A stretch of 64,000 nucleotides of DNA, taken from assembly GCF_016864555.1 (NCBI RefSeq), contig NZ_CP044011.1, forward strand, positions 1,221,001 through 1,285,000. The letters run 5' to 3'. Position 1 is the first letter of the stretch. Every line of letters starts with the position of its first letter. Of the stretch, positions 19,802 to 28,887 are shown one piece after another. A model generated the notes under the pieces. It did no database searches, was not told where the DNA came from, and was given only the letters and a program-made list of their open reading frames with translations. The translations under genes and the position numbers were made by a program. Source of the stretch: Sinorhizobium sp. BG8. Lineage in GTDB: Bacteria > Pseudomonadota > Alphaproteobacteria > Rhizobiales > Rhizobiaceae.

Positions 19802-21945
19802 TGGCCGAGAAGACTCTGAAGGATTGGGAGGTCCTCGCCGAGAAGGAACTGAAGTCCCCGGCGGGTGATCTTGTCTGGCACACGCCGGAAGGCATCGACG
19901 TCAAGCCGCTCTACACCGAAGACGATCTTGCCGGCTTCGAACACCTCGGATCGCTCCCCGGCTTCGCGCCCTTCACCCGGGGCCCGCGTGCCACGATGTA
20001 TGCCGGTCGCCCCTGGACGATCCGCCAGTACGCCGGCTTCTCCACCGCGGAGGCGTCCAATGCTTTCTACCGCAAGGCGCTCGCTGCCGGACAGAAGGGA
20101 CTGTCGGTCGCCTTCGATCTTGCCACGCATCGTGGCTACGACAGCGACCACCCGCGTGTAGAGGGAGATGTCGGCAAGGCGGGCGTGGCGATCGACAGCG
20201 TCGAGGACATGAAGATCCTCTTCGACGGCATCCCGCTTCAGGACATGTCCGTCTCCATGACCATGAACGGTGCCGTCATCCCTATCCTGGCGAACTTCAT
20301 CGTCGCGGGCGAGGAGCAGGGCGTGCCTCGGGCGGATCTCTCCGGCACCATCCAGAACGATATCCTCAAGGAGTTCATGGTTCGCAACACCTACATCTAT
20401 CCGCCGGAACCCTCGATGCGCATCGTTGCTGACATCATCGAGTACACGGCGAAGGAGATGCCGAAGTTCAACTCGATCTCGATCTCCGGCTACCACATGC
20501 AGGAGGCGGGTGCGACGCTGGTGCAAGAGCTCGCCTTCACGCTTGCCGACGGGCGGGAATATGTGCGCGCGGCTCTCGCCAAGGGATTGAACGTCGACGA
20601 TTTCGCCGGTCGCCTCTCCTTCTTTTTCGCGATCGGCATGAACTTCTTCATGGAGGCCGCGAAGCTGCGCGCTGCGCGGTTGCTGTGGACCCGCATCATG
20701 GAGGAGTTCCAACCCAAGAAGGCATCCTCCCTGATGCTGCGCACCCATTGCCAGACGTCAGGCGTCTCGCTGCAGGAACAGGATCCCTACAACAACGTCA
20801 TCCGCACTGCTTTCGAGGCAATGTCGGCGGCGCTCGGCGGCACCCAGTCGCTCCATACCAATTCCTTTGACGAGGCGATCGCGCTGCCGACGGAATTCTC
20901 CGCCCGCATTGCCCGCAACACACAGCTGATCCTCCAGCATGAAACCGGTGTGACGAAGGTCGTCGATCCGTTGGCCGGTTCCTACTATGTGGAGAGCCTT
21001 ACCCATGAACTCGCGGAGAAGGCCTGGGCGCTGATCGAAGAGGTGGAGGCGCTGGGCGGCATGACGAAGGCCGTCACGGAAGGGCTTCCAAAGCGGTTGA
21101 TCGAGGAGGCCGCAACGCGTCGCCAGGCCGCGGTGGACAAGGGAGAAGAGGTCATCGTCGGCGTCAACAAGTATCGGCTCGAGACCGAGGATACTATCGA
21201 CATCCTCGCCATCGATAACACCGCCGTGCGCGCTGCACAGATCCGGCGGATCGAGGAGACAAAGCGCCGACGCGATTCCGTCTCCGTCGAGGAAACGCTC
21301 CGTGCCCTTGTCGAGGTGGCGTCCTCGGGCAAGGGCAACATCCTTGCCGCCGCAGTCGAGGCCGCAAGGGCGCGCGCGACCGTCGGCGAGATCTCCGATG
21401 CCTTGCGCCGTGCCTTCGGAGACCATGCGGCAACCCCGGAGGTGGTCACGAATATCTACGGAAAGGCCTACGAAGACGAACCGGAAATGAAGGTTCTTGC
21501 CGAGCGACTGGCGCACTATTCGCAGGAAGCAGGCAGAATCCCGCGCATCATGGTCGCCAAGCTCGGGCAGGATGGCCACGATCGGGGTGCCAAGGTTATC
21601 GCGTCGGCCTTCGGAGACATCGGTTTCGAGGTGCTGGCGGGACCACTCTTCCAGACTCCGAACGAGGCGGCCGATCTGGCGATTGCAAGTGAGGTCAACG
21701 TGATCGGGATGTCGTCCCTCGCCGCGGGACACAAGACGCTGGCCCCACAGCTCGTCGAGGCGCTGAAGGCCAAGGGAGCCGAAGATATCATCGTCGTCGT
21801 CGGCGGTGTCGTTCCGCGCCAGGACTACCAGTTCCTCCTCGATCACGGTGTCTCGGCCGTCTTCGGGCCGGGAACGAACGTTCTCGATGCGGCGCGTGCG
21901 GTTCTGGATCTGGTGGAACGGCGAAAATCAAACACCTGGGCTTGA
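19798..21945 (+). CDS. scpA: Methylmalonyl-CoA mutase
   Basis: Adenosylcobalamin enzyme that converts (R)-methylmalonyl-CoA to succinyl-CoA; in rhizobia it is also called BhbA. It is the single-chain type of 715 residues: an N-terminal substrate barrel ([32 protein letters not shown]) and a C-terminal B12 domain with the base-off DxHxxG motif in [13 protein letters not shown], near residue 595. It completes the propionate route with PccAB. The epimerase and the MeaB chaperone are not in the window. The first of two ATGs (19798, 19801) overlaps the pccA stop. Confidence 0.97.
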
Positions 21946-22057
21946 TGGCGACAGCCGCGATCCGCTCACGGGGTGTGTGCAAAAGCCAAAGCAACCTGCG
22001 CGGGTTCGTGCAACCGTGAATTTCAGGCAGAATACGGCAAACTAATCCCCGATTTTT

Positions 22058-22098
22058 CTGCTCGACTTATTGTTGAGCAGGAAAATCATGTTTATAGC
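22058..22098 (+). promoter_or_regulatory. Candidate RirA-controlled promoter of the iron-uptake operon
   Basis: TTGTTG (22070-22075), a 17-base spacer and TATAGC (22093-22098) form a plausible promoter. Between them lies TGA-N9-TCA (22074-22088), the form of the rhizobial iron-responsive operator bound by RirA. A near-perfect inverted repeat CTGCTCGAC / GTTGAGCAG (22058-22080) overlaps the box. The position suits iron-dependent repression of the genes at 22166-25996. Confidence 0.6.
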
Positions 22099-22165
22099 AT
22101 GGTCAAACTCTGGCGCCGGGCCGTTCCCTGGTGTTCTCCGTGCCGTATTCATTCAGGAGTTTGCC

Positions 22166-22306
22166 TTGCAATATCCGTTCGTTATCCGCATTCCACAGGC
22201 AATGTCCGTCAGCACACACGACTGGATGGGAAACCAGATGCCGCGGGTCGTATCGGAAGCGACGAGCCATGCCGCCGGCACCAACGTCAACACCTATGGC
22301 TGCTGA
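22166..22306 (+). CDS. 46-residue microprotein leading the siderophore-uptake operon
   Basis: A TTG start preceded by CAGGAG at a 7-base distance, 46 codons, ending three bases before the fhuC-like ATG. The peptide begins MQYPFVIRIPQAMSVSTHDW, has a Ser/Thr/Asn-rich tail (SEATSHAAGTNVNTYGC) and ends in its only cysteine. No family is recognised. It lies just downstream of the candidate iron-responsive promoter, so it should be made under iron limitation. It could be a real microprotein, a precursor peptide, or a leader ORF for translational coupling. An upstream in-frame ATG (22070) would lie inside the promoter. Confidence 0.5.
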   Translation: MQYPFVIRIPQAMSVSTHDWMGNQMPRVVSEATSHAAGTNVNTYGC

Positions 22307-22309
22307 CAG

Positions 22310-23128
22310 ATGACGGTGCTCGCGAAAACCGGCGTGGACCACGGCGCCGATTTGAAACTTACCTTTTCGACCGAAGGCGTGAGCTTCTCGGCAGGTGGCA
22401 AGGTACTGCTCCATCCGGCTGATATCAGTTTCAAGCCGGGTGAGGTGTCGGCGCTCGTCGGGCACAATGGCTCCGGCAAGTCGACACTGCTGAAGCTGCT
22501 CGCCCGGCAGCTTGAACCAGAGACCGGGACCGTGCGCTTCGCCGGTGAGCCGGCCGGCCGATGGAACGCCCGGGCCTTCGCCCGCGCCGTCGCCTATCTG
22601 CCGCAGGACGCGCCCGCGGCACCCGGCATGACGGCCCGCGAGCTTGTCGCCTGCGGTCGCTATCCCTGGCATGGCGCGCTCGGGCGCTTTACCGAGAAGG
22701 ATCGGGAGAAGGTCGAGGAGGCGCTGCGCCTGACCCATGTCGAGCACCTCGCGGACCGGCTCGTCGATACGCTCTCCGGTGGCGAGCGGCAGCGCGTCTG
22801 GATTGCCATGCTTGTCGCGCAGGACAGCCGCTGCCTGCTGCTCGACGAACCCACTTCCGCCCTCGACGTCGCCCACCAGATCGAGGTCCTGGGTCTTGTC
22901 CGCAGCCTCTCCCATGCCAAGGGGCTGAGCGTGGTTGTGGTGCTTCACGACATCAACATGGCCGCACGTTTCTGCGACCGCATTTTCGCGCTGAAGGGGG
23001 GAAGGTTCATCGCTGAGGGCGAACCAGGCGAACTGATGAACGCGGCGACGCTTGCCCATATCTACGGTATCGACATGGATGTCGTTCCGCACCCGGGCTC
23101 CGGGGCGCCCATTGCCTATGTTGTCTGA
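22310..23128 (+). CDS. Iron-siderophore ABC transporter ATP-binding protein (FhuC-like)
   Basis: ATPase of a class II importer for iron-hydroxamate-type siderophores, 272 residues. Walker A GHNGSGKST is at about 50-58, the Q-loop region has YLPQD, the signature LSGGERQR is near 154 and Walker B CLLLDEPTSALD near 174; HDINMAARFCDR carries the switch histidine. It precedes the binding-protein gene by overlap and belongs with the fused FhuB-type permease. The exact substrate is unknown. The outer-membrane receptor is not in the window. Confidence 0.9.
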   Translation: MTVLAKTGVDHGADLKLTFSTEGVSFSAGGKVLLHPADISFKPGEVSALVGHNGSGKSTLLKLLARQLEPETGTVRFAGEPAGRWNARAFARAVAYLPQDAPAAPGMTARELVACGRYPWHGALGRFTEKDREKVEEALRLTHVEHLADRLVDTLSGGERQRVWIAMLVAQDSRCLLLDEPTSALDVAHQIEVLGLVRSLSHAKGLSVVVVLHDINMAARFCDRIFALKGGRFIAEGEPGELMNAATLAHIYGIDMDVVPHPGSGAPIAYVV

Positions 23129-24020
23129 GCCGGTTGCTGCCCGGACGGCGCTCTCTCGGCGCACGGTCCTTGCCGCGGCGCTTGCCGCGCTCGTTCCCGG
23201 CGTATCCGCGAGCGCTTCGGGCTTTCCCTCGCGGATCGTCTCGCTCGACTATGGCATCGCCTCGACGCTTCTTGCGATCGGCGTCGTGCCGGTCGGCATC
23301 GCCGACGCAGAGGACTGGAAGATCTGGATGGTGCAACCGGACCTGCCCGCGTCCGTTGCCGATGTCGGCGACGACCTCGAGGTGAACTTCGAGGCGCTTG
23401 TGAGGCTAAAGCCCGATCTGATCTTCTCCACGCCCTATCTCGAACCGCAGAAGGCAGCTCTCGAGAATATCGCCCCGGTGGTGACGCTCACCATCTACGC
23501 GCCCGATGGCGATCCCCTGATGCGGTCGGTCGCTGCCACCCGCGCGATCGGCGACCGGCTGGGCCGGCAGGTCGAAGCCGAGCGCTTTCTCGCGGAAGCC
23601 GAGGCGGCCTTCGAGGCGTTCGCCGTTCGCATCGCCCGGATCTCGCCGCCCCCGGTCGCCCTCGTCACACATCTCGATGACAGGCATGCCCGCGTCTACG
23701 GGGGCCACAGTCTCTATGACAACGTCCTGCAGAAGATTGGGGTGCGCAATGCCTGGACCGGGACGAGCAACTTTTGGGGATTTGAAACCATCGGGCTCGA
23801 GACGCTCTCGGCAGTGGCAGACGATGCGCGCCTGATCTCCTTCGAACCGCTTCCCCCTGACATCGCGAACATGAAGGCGACGAGCCCGCTGTGGCAGAAC
23901 CTTCCCTTCGTCGCGGCAGGACGGGTTTCCGTTCTGCCCGGCGTCCTGATGTTTGGAATGCTTCCCTCCGCGCTGCGCTTTGCCGAGCTGCTGACGGATC
24001 ATCTGGAAAGCCTCTCATGA
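23118..24020 (+). CDS. Iron-siderophore ABC transporter substrate-binding protein (FhuD-like)
   Basis: Periplasmic class III binding protein, 300 residues. The N-terminus (TALSRRTVLAAALAALVP) has a twin-arginine-like signal, as in several FhuD proteins. Conserved stretches are PSRIVSLDYGIASTLLAIGV, LVRLKPDLIFSTPYL and LVTHLDDRHARVYGG. The start at 23118 overlaps the end of the ATPase gene by 11 bp; its stop overlaps the permease ATG. Confidence 0.88.
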   Translation: MLSEPVAARTALSRRTVLAAALAALVPGVSASASGFPSRIVSLDYGIASTLLAIGVVPVGIADAEDWKIWMVQPDLPASVADVGDDLEVNFEALVRLKPDLIFSTPYLEPQKAALENIAPVVTLTIYAPDGDPLMRSVAATRAIGDRLGRQVEAERFLAEAEAAFEAFAVRIARISPPPVALVTHLDDRHARVYGGHSLYDNVLQKIGVRNAWTGTSNFWGFETIGLETLSAVADDARLISFEPLPPDIANMKATSPLWQNLPFVAAGRVSVLPGVLMFGMLPSALRFAELLTDHLESLS

Positions 24021-25996
24021 TCTCCGCACGCAGTCCTGCTTTCGGCGCCGCCCTTGTTTGCTTTGTCATGTTCGCGGCCGCCACGGTGATGTTCGGGTTG
24101 CGCGCCGGGCCCGAATTGTCCCGGTTGGCCGAAACCGCGGTGGGCTACGATCCCGCGCGCATGACCCTGCTCTATGCCGTTCTGCCGCGTCTCGTCACGG
24201 CACTCTTGTGCGGGGCCGCGCTCGCGCTCTCGGGTACGCTGTTCCAGCAGGTGCTGCTGAACCCGCTTGCTTCGCCTACCACCCTCGGTATCTCGTCCGG
24301 CGCAAGCCTTGCGCTCGCGATCGCCGGTCTCTTGATGCCTGGCCTGATTGGTGTCGGGCGTGATCTTGTCGCGCTTGGCGGCAGTGCCATCGTCGCCGGC
24401 CTTGTCTTCTTCCTCGGCGCGCGCAGGGGGTTCTCGCCTTTCTCGCTCGTGCTTTCGGGCATGGTGATCAGCCTGTGGTGCGGCGCGCTTTCAGCGATCC
24501 TCGTTCTCATGAACGAGCGCTATCTGGTGAGCCTCTTCATATGGGGCAGCGGCTCGCTCTCGCAGCAGAGCTGGCAGATCGTCTTCTCGCTCTTGCCACG
24601 CCTCGCCATTTTGTTCGTTGCCGCGGCACTCCTTGTGCGACCGCTCGCGATGCTGGATCTCGGGGAAACCTCGGCATCGTCGATCGGCGTGTCGGTTGGT
24701 ACGCTGAGGGTCGCGGCCGTTGGCGTCGCGGTGGCGCTCGCCGCGTTTGTCACCAGTGCCGTCGGCGTCATCGGCTTCGTCGGACTGATCGCACCCATTC
24801 TGGCCCGCCTTCTCGGCGCGCGGACCCTGCGCCAGCAGCTGCTGTGGTCGCCGCTGCTTGGCGCCGCACTGCTCTTCCTGACCGACGAGGCGGTACAGTG
24901 GCTGGCTGGAGCGATGTCGGAGTTCCTGCCGACAGGTGCAGTCACGGCGATCTTCGGCTCGCCGCTGCTGCTCCTTCTGCTGCCGCGCCTGAAGACCCGA
25001 CACCGGGTGATGCCTAGACCGCCCCTGCAGAACAGGTTTGGTCGCCCGGGCCGCCGCGAGGCACTTCTTTTCGTCGGGCTTCTGTTGCCGGTACTGCTGA
25101 TCGCCGCATTGTTTGTGGGGCGGTCGCCAACGGGCGGCTTCGCGCTTCTGCCGTTCTCGGAGTGGCAGACGATCCTGCCCTTCCGCTTTCCGCGCGTTCT
25201 CGCCGCGCTTGCCGCGGGCACCATGCTCGCGGTCTCGGGAACCCTTCTGCAGAGACTGACCGGAAACGAGATGGCCAGTCCCGAAGTTGTCGGGATCAGC
25301 GCTGGCGCAACGCTCGGCGTCGCAGTCGCGCTCTTCGTCACTGTCGCACCTGGTCAGGGTTTCCTCGCGGTCTCGGCCGCCGGCGGCGCGCTTGTGGTGC
25401 TCCTTGCCATCTTCGCGCTCGGCCTCAAATCGGGTATGGCGCCGGAACGCGTGCTGCTCGTCGGCATTGCGCTCGGCGCAATGACCGATGCTTTGACGGG
25501 CATCCTCGGCGCGACCGGAGACCCGCGTGCCCTGATCCTGATGCGCTGGATGAGCGGCTCGACCTACGGAATCGATACGACAACCGCGATGGCGCTCGTG
25601 CTCGCCACCGCATGCCTGGTGCCGCTTGCGGCGGCGGCTTGGCGCTGGCTCGATCTCCTGCCCCTCGGGCCTGTGCCGGCGGCGTCGGTCGGCGTGCCCG
25701 TGCGCCTTGCCCGCTCCGCACTTTTCCTGCTCTCGGCGCTACTCGCGGCCGTTGCGACCATCGCCGCCGGTCCAGTCAGTTTCGCCGGCCTGATGGCGCC
25801 ACATCTCGCTCGCGAGCTGGGGTTCCATCGCGCTTTGCCACAGCTCGTCGTGGCGGCGGCGTGCGGCGGAGCGCTGCTGGTCATCGCCGACTGGCTCGGC
25901 AGGATGCTGTTCTTTCCCTACCAGATTTCCGCCGGCCTCGTTTCCGCGCTCGTTGGCGCTCCCTTCCTGATGCTCCTCCTGCGCCGGCGCGGATGA
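24017..25996 (+). CDS. Fused iron-siderophore ABC permease (FhuB-like)
   Basis: 659-residue inner-membrane permease made of two FecCD/BtuC-type halves in one chain, as in E. coli FhuB. Each half has the pattern RLVTALLCGAALALSGTLFQ (half 1) or RVLAALAAGTMLAVSGTLLQ (half 2), followed by NPLASPTTLGISSGA or NEMASPEVVGISAGA, and later a GxIxFVGLIAP-type loop (GVIGFVGLIAPILARLLG; PVSFAGLMAPHLARELGF). The ATG overlaps the binding-protein stop. Because both permease halves are fused, no partner permease is needed. Confidence 0.92.
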   Translation: MISARSPAFGAALVCFVMFAAATVMFGLRAGPELSRLAETAVGYDPARMTLLYAVLPRLVTALLCGAALALSGTLFQQVLLNPLASPTTLGISSGASLALAIAGLLMPGLIGVGRDLVALGGSAIVAGLVFFLGARRGFSPFSLVLSGMVISLWCGALSAILVLMNERYLVSLFIWGSGSLSQQSWQIVFSLLPRLAILFVAAALLVRPLAMLDLGETSASSIGVSVGTLRVAAVGVAVALAAFVTSAVGVIGFVGLIAPILARLLGARTLRQQLLWSPLLGAALLFLTDEAVQWLAGAMSEFLPTGAVTAIFGSPLLLLLLPRLKTRHRVMPRPPLQNRFGRPGRREALLFVGLLLPVLLIAALFVGRSPTGGFALLPFSEWQTILPFRFPRVLAALAAGTMLAVSGTLLQRLTGNEMASPEVVGISAGATLGVAVALFVTVAPGQGFLAVSAAGGALVVLLAIFALGLKSGMAPERVLLVGIALGAMTDALTGILGATGDPRALILMRWMSGSTYGIDTTTAMALVLATACLVPLAAAAWRWLDLLPLGPVPAASVGVPVRLARSALFLLSALLAAVATIAAGPVSFAGLMAPHLARELGFHRALPQLVVAAACGGALLVIADWLGRMLFFPYQISAGLVSALVGAPFLMLLLRRRG

Positions 25997-27256
25997 TCGG
26001 ACCCGGTCAAGCGCCGCATTGACCGGTCGGCCGCCGGCGGGCCGGTGCGCCGTCTTGTTCCAGAAGAAGGGACGTGACCTCAGTTCCGCCACCGCACGCC
26101 ATGCGGCGACTGACATCAGGAGCCAGTAGGGGATCGTACAGATCCATCTGTAGCCGATCGCCGCCCGTTCGCCGCGCGTCAGCGGTGCCAAGCCGAGTGC
26201 GAGGAAGACGGCATAGCTGCCGAATATGTTGACCATGTCGATGACGAAGAGCACGAGGGCCAGGATCCCGGGGCTGTATCGTCCGTCCATCATCATCTGC
26301 CAGGTGAGCGTCACGACATAGGTGAGCACCAGAGGATGCAGCAGCGAGGAGAGGATCAGGCCGCCGATCAGCACCTGGAAGACCACGAAGGGCATCAAGC
26401 CCATCTCGCCGATCAGCCGGCCCGGGCGCCGCATCATGACCAGCCACGTCTGAAGCCATCCCTTGAACCAGCGCGTCCTCTGGCCGATCCAGCTCGGCAC
26501 GTCCGTCGGTGCTTCCTCGAGCGTCGGGCGGGTCAGCACGTCGCAGCTGTATTTGAGGCGGTAGAGCCGCATTCCGAGATCGGCGTCCTCGGTGACGTTG
26601 TGTGGATCCCACCCACCGGAGCGCCTGAGGACGCTCGTTCGAAAGTGGTTCGACGTTCCGCCAAGCGGCATTGGCAGCCGGCTCTGTCCCAGCAGGGGCA
26701 GGAGGCCGCGAAACAGGGCCGCGTATTCGAGCGCGAACAGCGCGCTCAGCCAGGTCTCGCTGCCATTGGTGACGACGAGCGGGGCCTGGAGACAGGCAAG
26801 GTCGTCGGGGGAATGCCGAAACCTCTGCCACGCCTCCTCGATCTGGCGGGGATGAGGACGGTCTTCGGCGTCATAGATCACCAGAAACTCGCCGGCCGCG
26901 GCCGGCAGTGCATAGGAGAGCGCCTTGGGTTTCGTGCGGGGAAGCGAGGGAGGCACTTCGACGATTTCGTATTCGGGGCCAAGCTTCATGGCTCTAAGCG
27001 CATTGATGGTTGTCTCGTCGTCGGCTTCGCAGATCAGCTTGATATCCAGTCGCGAGCGCGGCCATTCGAGGCGATCCAGGACCCGGACGAGTTGTGAGAC
27101 GACATCCGCCTCGCGATAGAGCGCCACGAAGACCGAGTAGACAGGGCGGGGCAGGTCTATCTCGGCGAGCGGAACGAAGCGTGCCGGCTGCCCATGTCGG
27201 CCAAGCGCGACGAGGCGTACGAGGAAGGCGAGCAGAAACAGAACGGTGACGATCAC
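25739..27256 (-). CDS. Glycosyltransferase family 2 catalytic part (C-terminal piece of a split gene)
   Basis: Membrane GT2 enzyme: DLPRPVYSVFVALYREADVV at the start, LICEADDETT, the VIYDAEDRPHP metal site, TEDADLGMRL and the QRTRWFKGW motif, followed by several TM helices (FVVFQVLIGGLILSSLL; LALVLFVIDMVNIFGSYAVF). It resembles processive synthases related to cellulose synthase; the product is unknown. Two oddities: the frame joins smoothly to the gene part at 27253-27945 if one base is added near 27275-27285, and the last about 80 residues are antisense to the permease gene. One base added near 26037-26050 would instead stop the protein at 26007, 10 bp from the convergent permease gene. Restored total is about 646 residues. 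Confidence 0.85.
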   Translation of the reverse strand: MIVTVLFLLAFLVRLVALGRHGQPARFVPLAEIDLPRPVYSVFVALYREADVVSQLVRVLDRLEWPRSRLDIKLICEADDETTINALRAMKLGPEYEIVEVPPSLPRTKPKALSYALPAAAGEFLVIYDAEDRPHPRQIEEAWQRFRHSPDDLACLQAPLVVTNGSETWLSALFALEYAALFRGLLPLLGQSRLPMPLGGTSNHFRTSVLRRSGGWDPHNVTEDADLGMRLYRLKYSCDVLTRPTLEEAPTDVPSWIGQRTRWFKGWLQTWLVMMRRPGRLIGEMGLMPFVVFQVLIGGLILSSLLHPLVLTYVVTLTWQMMMDGRYSPGILALVLFVIDMVNIFGSYAVFLALGLAPLTRGERAAIGYRWICTIPYWLLMSVAAWRAVAELRSRPFFWNKTAHRPAGGRPVNAALDRVRSSAPAQEEHQEGSANERGNEAGGNLVGKEQHPAEPVGDDQQRSAARRRHDELWQSAMEPQLASEMWRHQAGETDWTGGDGRNGRE

Positions 27257-27945
27257 GTGCAGCAGAAGGAGTGCCGCCAGAGGGCCAGGACGGCGAGCGA
27301 GAGAAGGCTCGCGAGCGTCAGCCCGGTGTAGAAACCCTGCCTGCCCCAGAGCGTGACGCGGGCGCTGAACTCCGGTGTCTCCTCGAAAAGTCGCGCCGTC
27401 GTCTCGCGGACACGCCTCAGCTGCCCGGAGCGCCAGATTGCTGCGCGCGCGCCGTATGGCGTGGTCACGGCAAGCATCGCTCGCAGTGAAGGCGATTGCT
27501 CGAGCGCATCCTTGATCTCGGTGATCCGCGAAGCTGCGGGCACCATCGCAATCTGCGGCGGTCGCGCGGGAAAGGTCAACCGTATTGCGCGCGGGGTGAC
27601 AAGCTGCGTATCCGCGCCTTCGATGTCGACCACCTGCTCCGGGTCGATTTCCGGTAGATAAGGCAGGCCGAGCAATTCGGCGAGCGCTTCGTAGTAGATC
27701 GCCTCGTTCACGGTGCCGCCCGCCAGAAGCTCCGTCTCCGCGGTAGTCCCGTTGCGGACGGCTGAGATCACCGCTGCCGAGATTGCCGGTTTGGAAATAC
27801 CCATGCGCCTGAGAAATTGTGCTTCCTCAAGCAGGGCGGGCGGCAGGTGCCGCGCTTGCCGGCTTTCCCGCATGTGTGGACGTGCCGTCGCGATGTCCTT
27901 CGCGGTAGCCAATGGCCTGTCTTCGGGATAGTCTGCGATGCGCAT
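27253..27945 (-). CDS. GspE-N-like N-terminal part of the split glycosyltransferase
   Basis: 230 residues: an N-terminal region LEEAQFLRRMGISKPAIS and a domain like the N-terminal MshEN/GspE-N fold (ELLGLPYLPEIDPEQVVDIE; RAIRLTFPARPPQIAM), then a TM stretch TLASLLSLAVLALW that is cut by WRHSFCCT and a stop. In the next frame the helix goes on as AALLLLHVIVTVLFLLAFLV into the glycosyltransferase. Rhizobial glycosyltransferases with this fused domain exist, so a missing base near 27275-27285 is more likely than two real genes. Confidence 0.75.
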   Translation of the reverse strand: MRIADYPEDRPLATAKDIATARPHMRESRQARHLPPALLEEAQFLRRMGISKPAISAAVISAVRNGTTAETELLAGGTVNEAIYYEALAELLGLPYLPEIDPEQVVDIEGADTQLVTPRAIRLTFPARPPQIAMVPAASRITEIKDALEQSPSLRAMLAVTTPYGARAAIWRSGQLRRVRETTARLFEETPEFSARVTLWGRQGFYTGLTLASLLSLAVLALWRHSFCCT

Positions 27946-27966
27946 GCAGCAATCCGCCGCCAGGTC

Positions 27967-28881
27967 ATGGCGCCGTCCCCTCTAAACCCCAAGTTGATAA
28001 TAATGCGGCCAGCGGTTGTTACACTCTTAAAATTCTATGGGTTCCTCTCGGTCGCAGCCTGGCTTTTTCTCTCTTCCGCCATCGGAACGAAGGCAGAGGA
28101 TGCCGCGAGCGATACTTTCCCGATCCTGTTCGATGCCCGAGAGAGGATCGCCAAGCCCGATCTCTCGGGGATCCAGCGGCTGAGATTCCTGACGACGGTG
28201 GATTTTCCGCCTTTCAACTTCATCGATCAGACCGGGAAATTGTCCGGCCTGCATGTCGACCTGATCCGGGAAATCTGCAAGGAACTGGACATCGCGGCGC
28301 GCTGCCAGGTGCAGGCAGTCACCTTTCCCGAGCTGAGCGACGCACTGGAGAACGGAAACGGCGAAGCGGTTATTGCCGGCATGGCTGTCACGACCGATCT
28401 GCGCCGGCGGTTCGCCTTCTCGCGGCCGTTCATGCGACTTCCTGCCCGTTTCGCCGTCGGGCGGAAGGCGGAGCTGTCCGGCGACACCGCTGCCGCGCTG
28501 AAAGGCCGCTCGGTTGGCGTCGTCTCGGGCACGGTTCATGAGGAAATGCTGAAGGCCTACTTCCCGGACGTCAAGCCTGCGCCCTTTGCCGATCGTGGTG
28601 CGATGCTGTCCGCATTCAAGGACGGAAAGGTGGAGGCGGTGTTCGCGGATGGCATGCAACTCGCCTTCTGGACCGCGGGTGCGGATTCGAGCGCCTGCTG
28701 CCGCTTGTTCGCCGGCCCCTATTTCTCAGAGCGGTATCTCGGCGAAGGGCTGACGATCATGGCGCGTAAGGATGACGAGGCGACGATCGTCGCCGCGATC
28801 GACCACGCATTGCTGGCCCTTTCGCGAAACGGCCGCCTGGCGGAAATCTATCTGCGCTATTTCCCGAACGGCCTGTTCTAA
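27967..28881 (+). CDS. Periplasmic solute-binding protein, family 3 (amino-acid type)
   Basis: 304 residues with a signal/anchor segment VVTLLKFYGFLSVAAWLFLS, then a SBP_bac_3 fold: RFLTTVDFPPFNFIDQTGKL, LHVDLIREICKELDIAARCQ and GMAVTTDLRRRFAFSRPFMR, typical of polar amino-acid-binding proteins. Start 27967 or 28003 (MRPAVVTLLKF); the second gives a more usual signal peptide. No permease or ATPase gene is adjacent, so the ligand and partner are unknown. It is divergent from the glycosyltransferase gene. Confidence 0.85.
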   Translation: MAPSPLNPKLIIMRPAVVTLLKFYGFLSVAAWLFLSSAIGTKAEDAASDTFPILFDARERIAKPDLSGIQRLRFLTTVDFPPFNFIDQTGKLSGLHVDLIREICKELDIAARCQVQAVTFPELSDALENGNGEAVIAGMAVTTDLRRRFAFSRPFMRLPARFAVGRKAELSGDTAAALKGRSVGVVSGTVHEEMLKAYFPDVKPAPFADRGAMLSAFKDGKVEAVFADGMQLAFWTAGADSSACCRLFAGPYFSERYLGEGLTIMARKDDEATIVAAIDHALLALSRNGRLAEIYLRYFPNGLF

Positions 28882-28887
28882 AGGGCC

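Noticed and set aside
21946-22057. A cobalamin riboswitch upstream of the importer operon
   Set aside because: No B12-box-like core was seen, and the permease is the fused FhuB type.
22304-22306. TGA at the end of the microprotein as a recoded selenocysteine
   Set aside because: There is no sign of a selenocysteine insertion element, and the next gene has its own start three bases on.
25739-25996. The C-terminal 80 residues of the glycosyltransferase frame as a real domain
   Set aside because: The stretch is exactly antisense to the permease gene and looks like run-on after a missing base.
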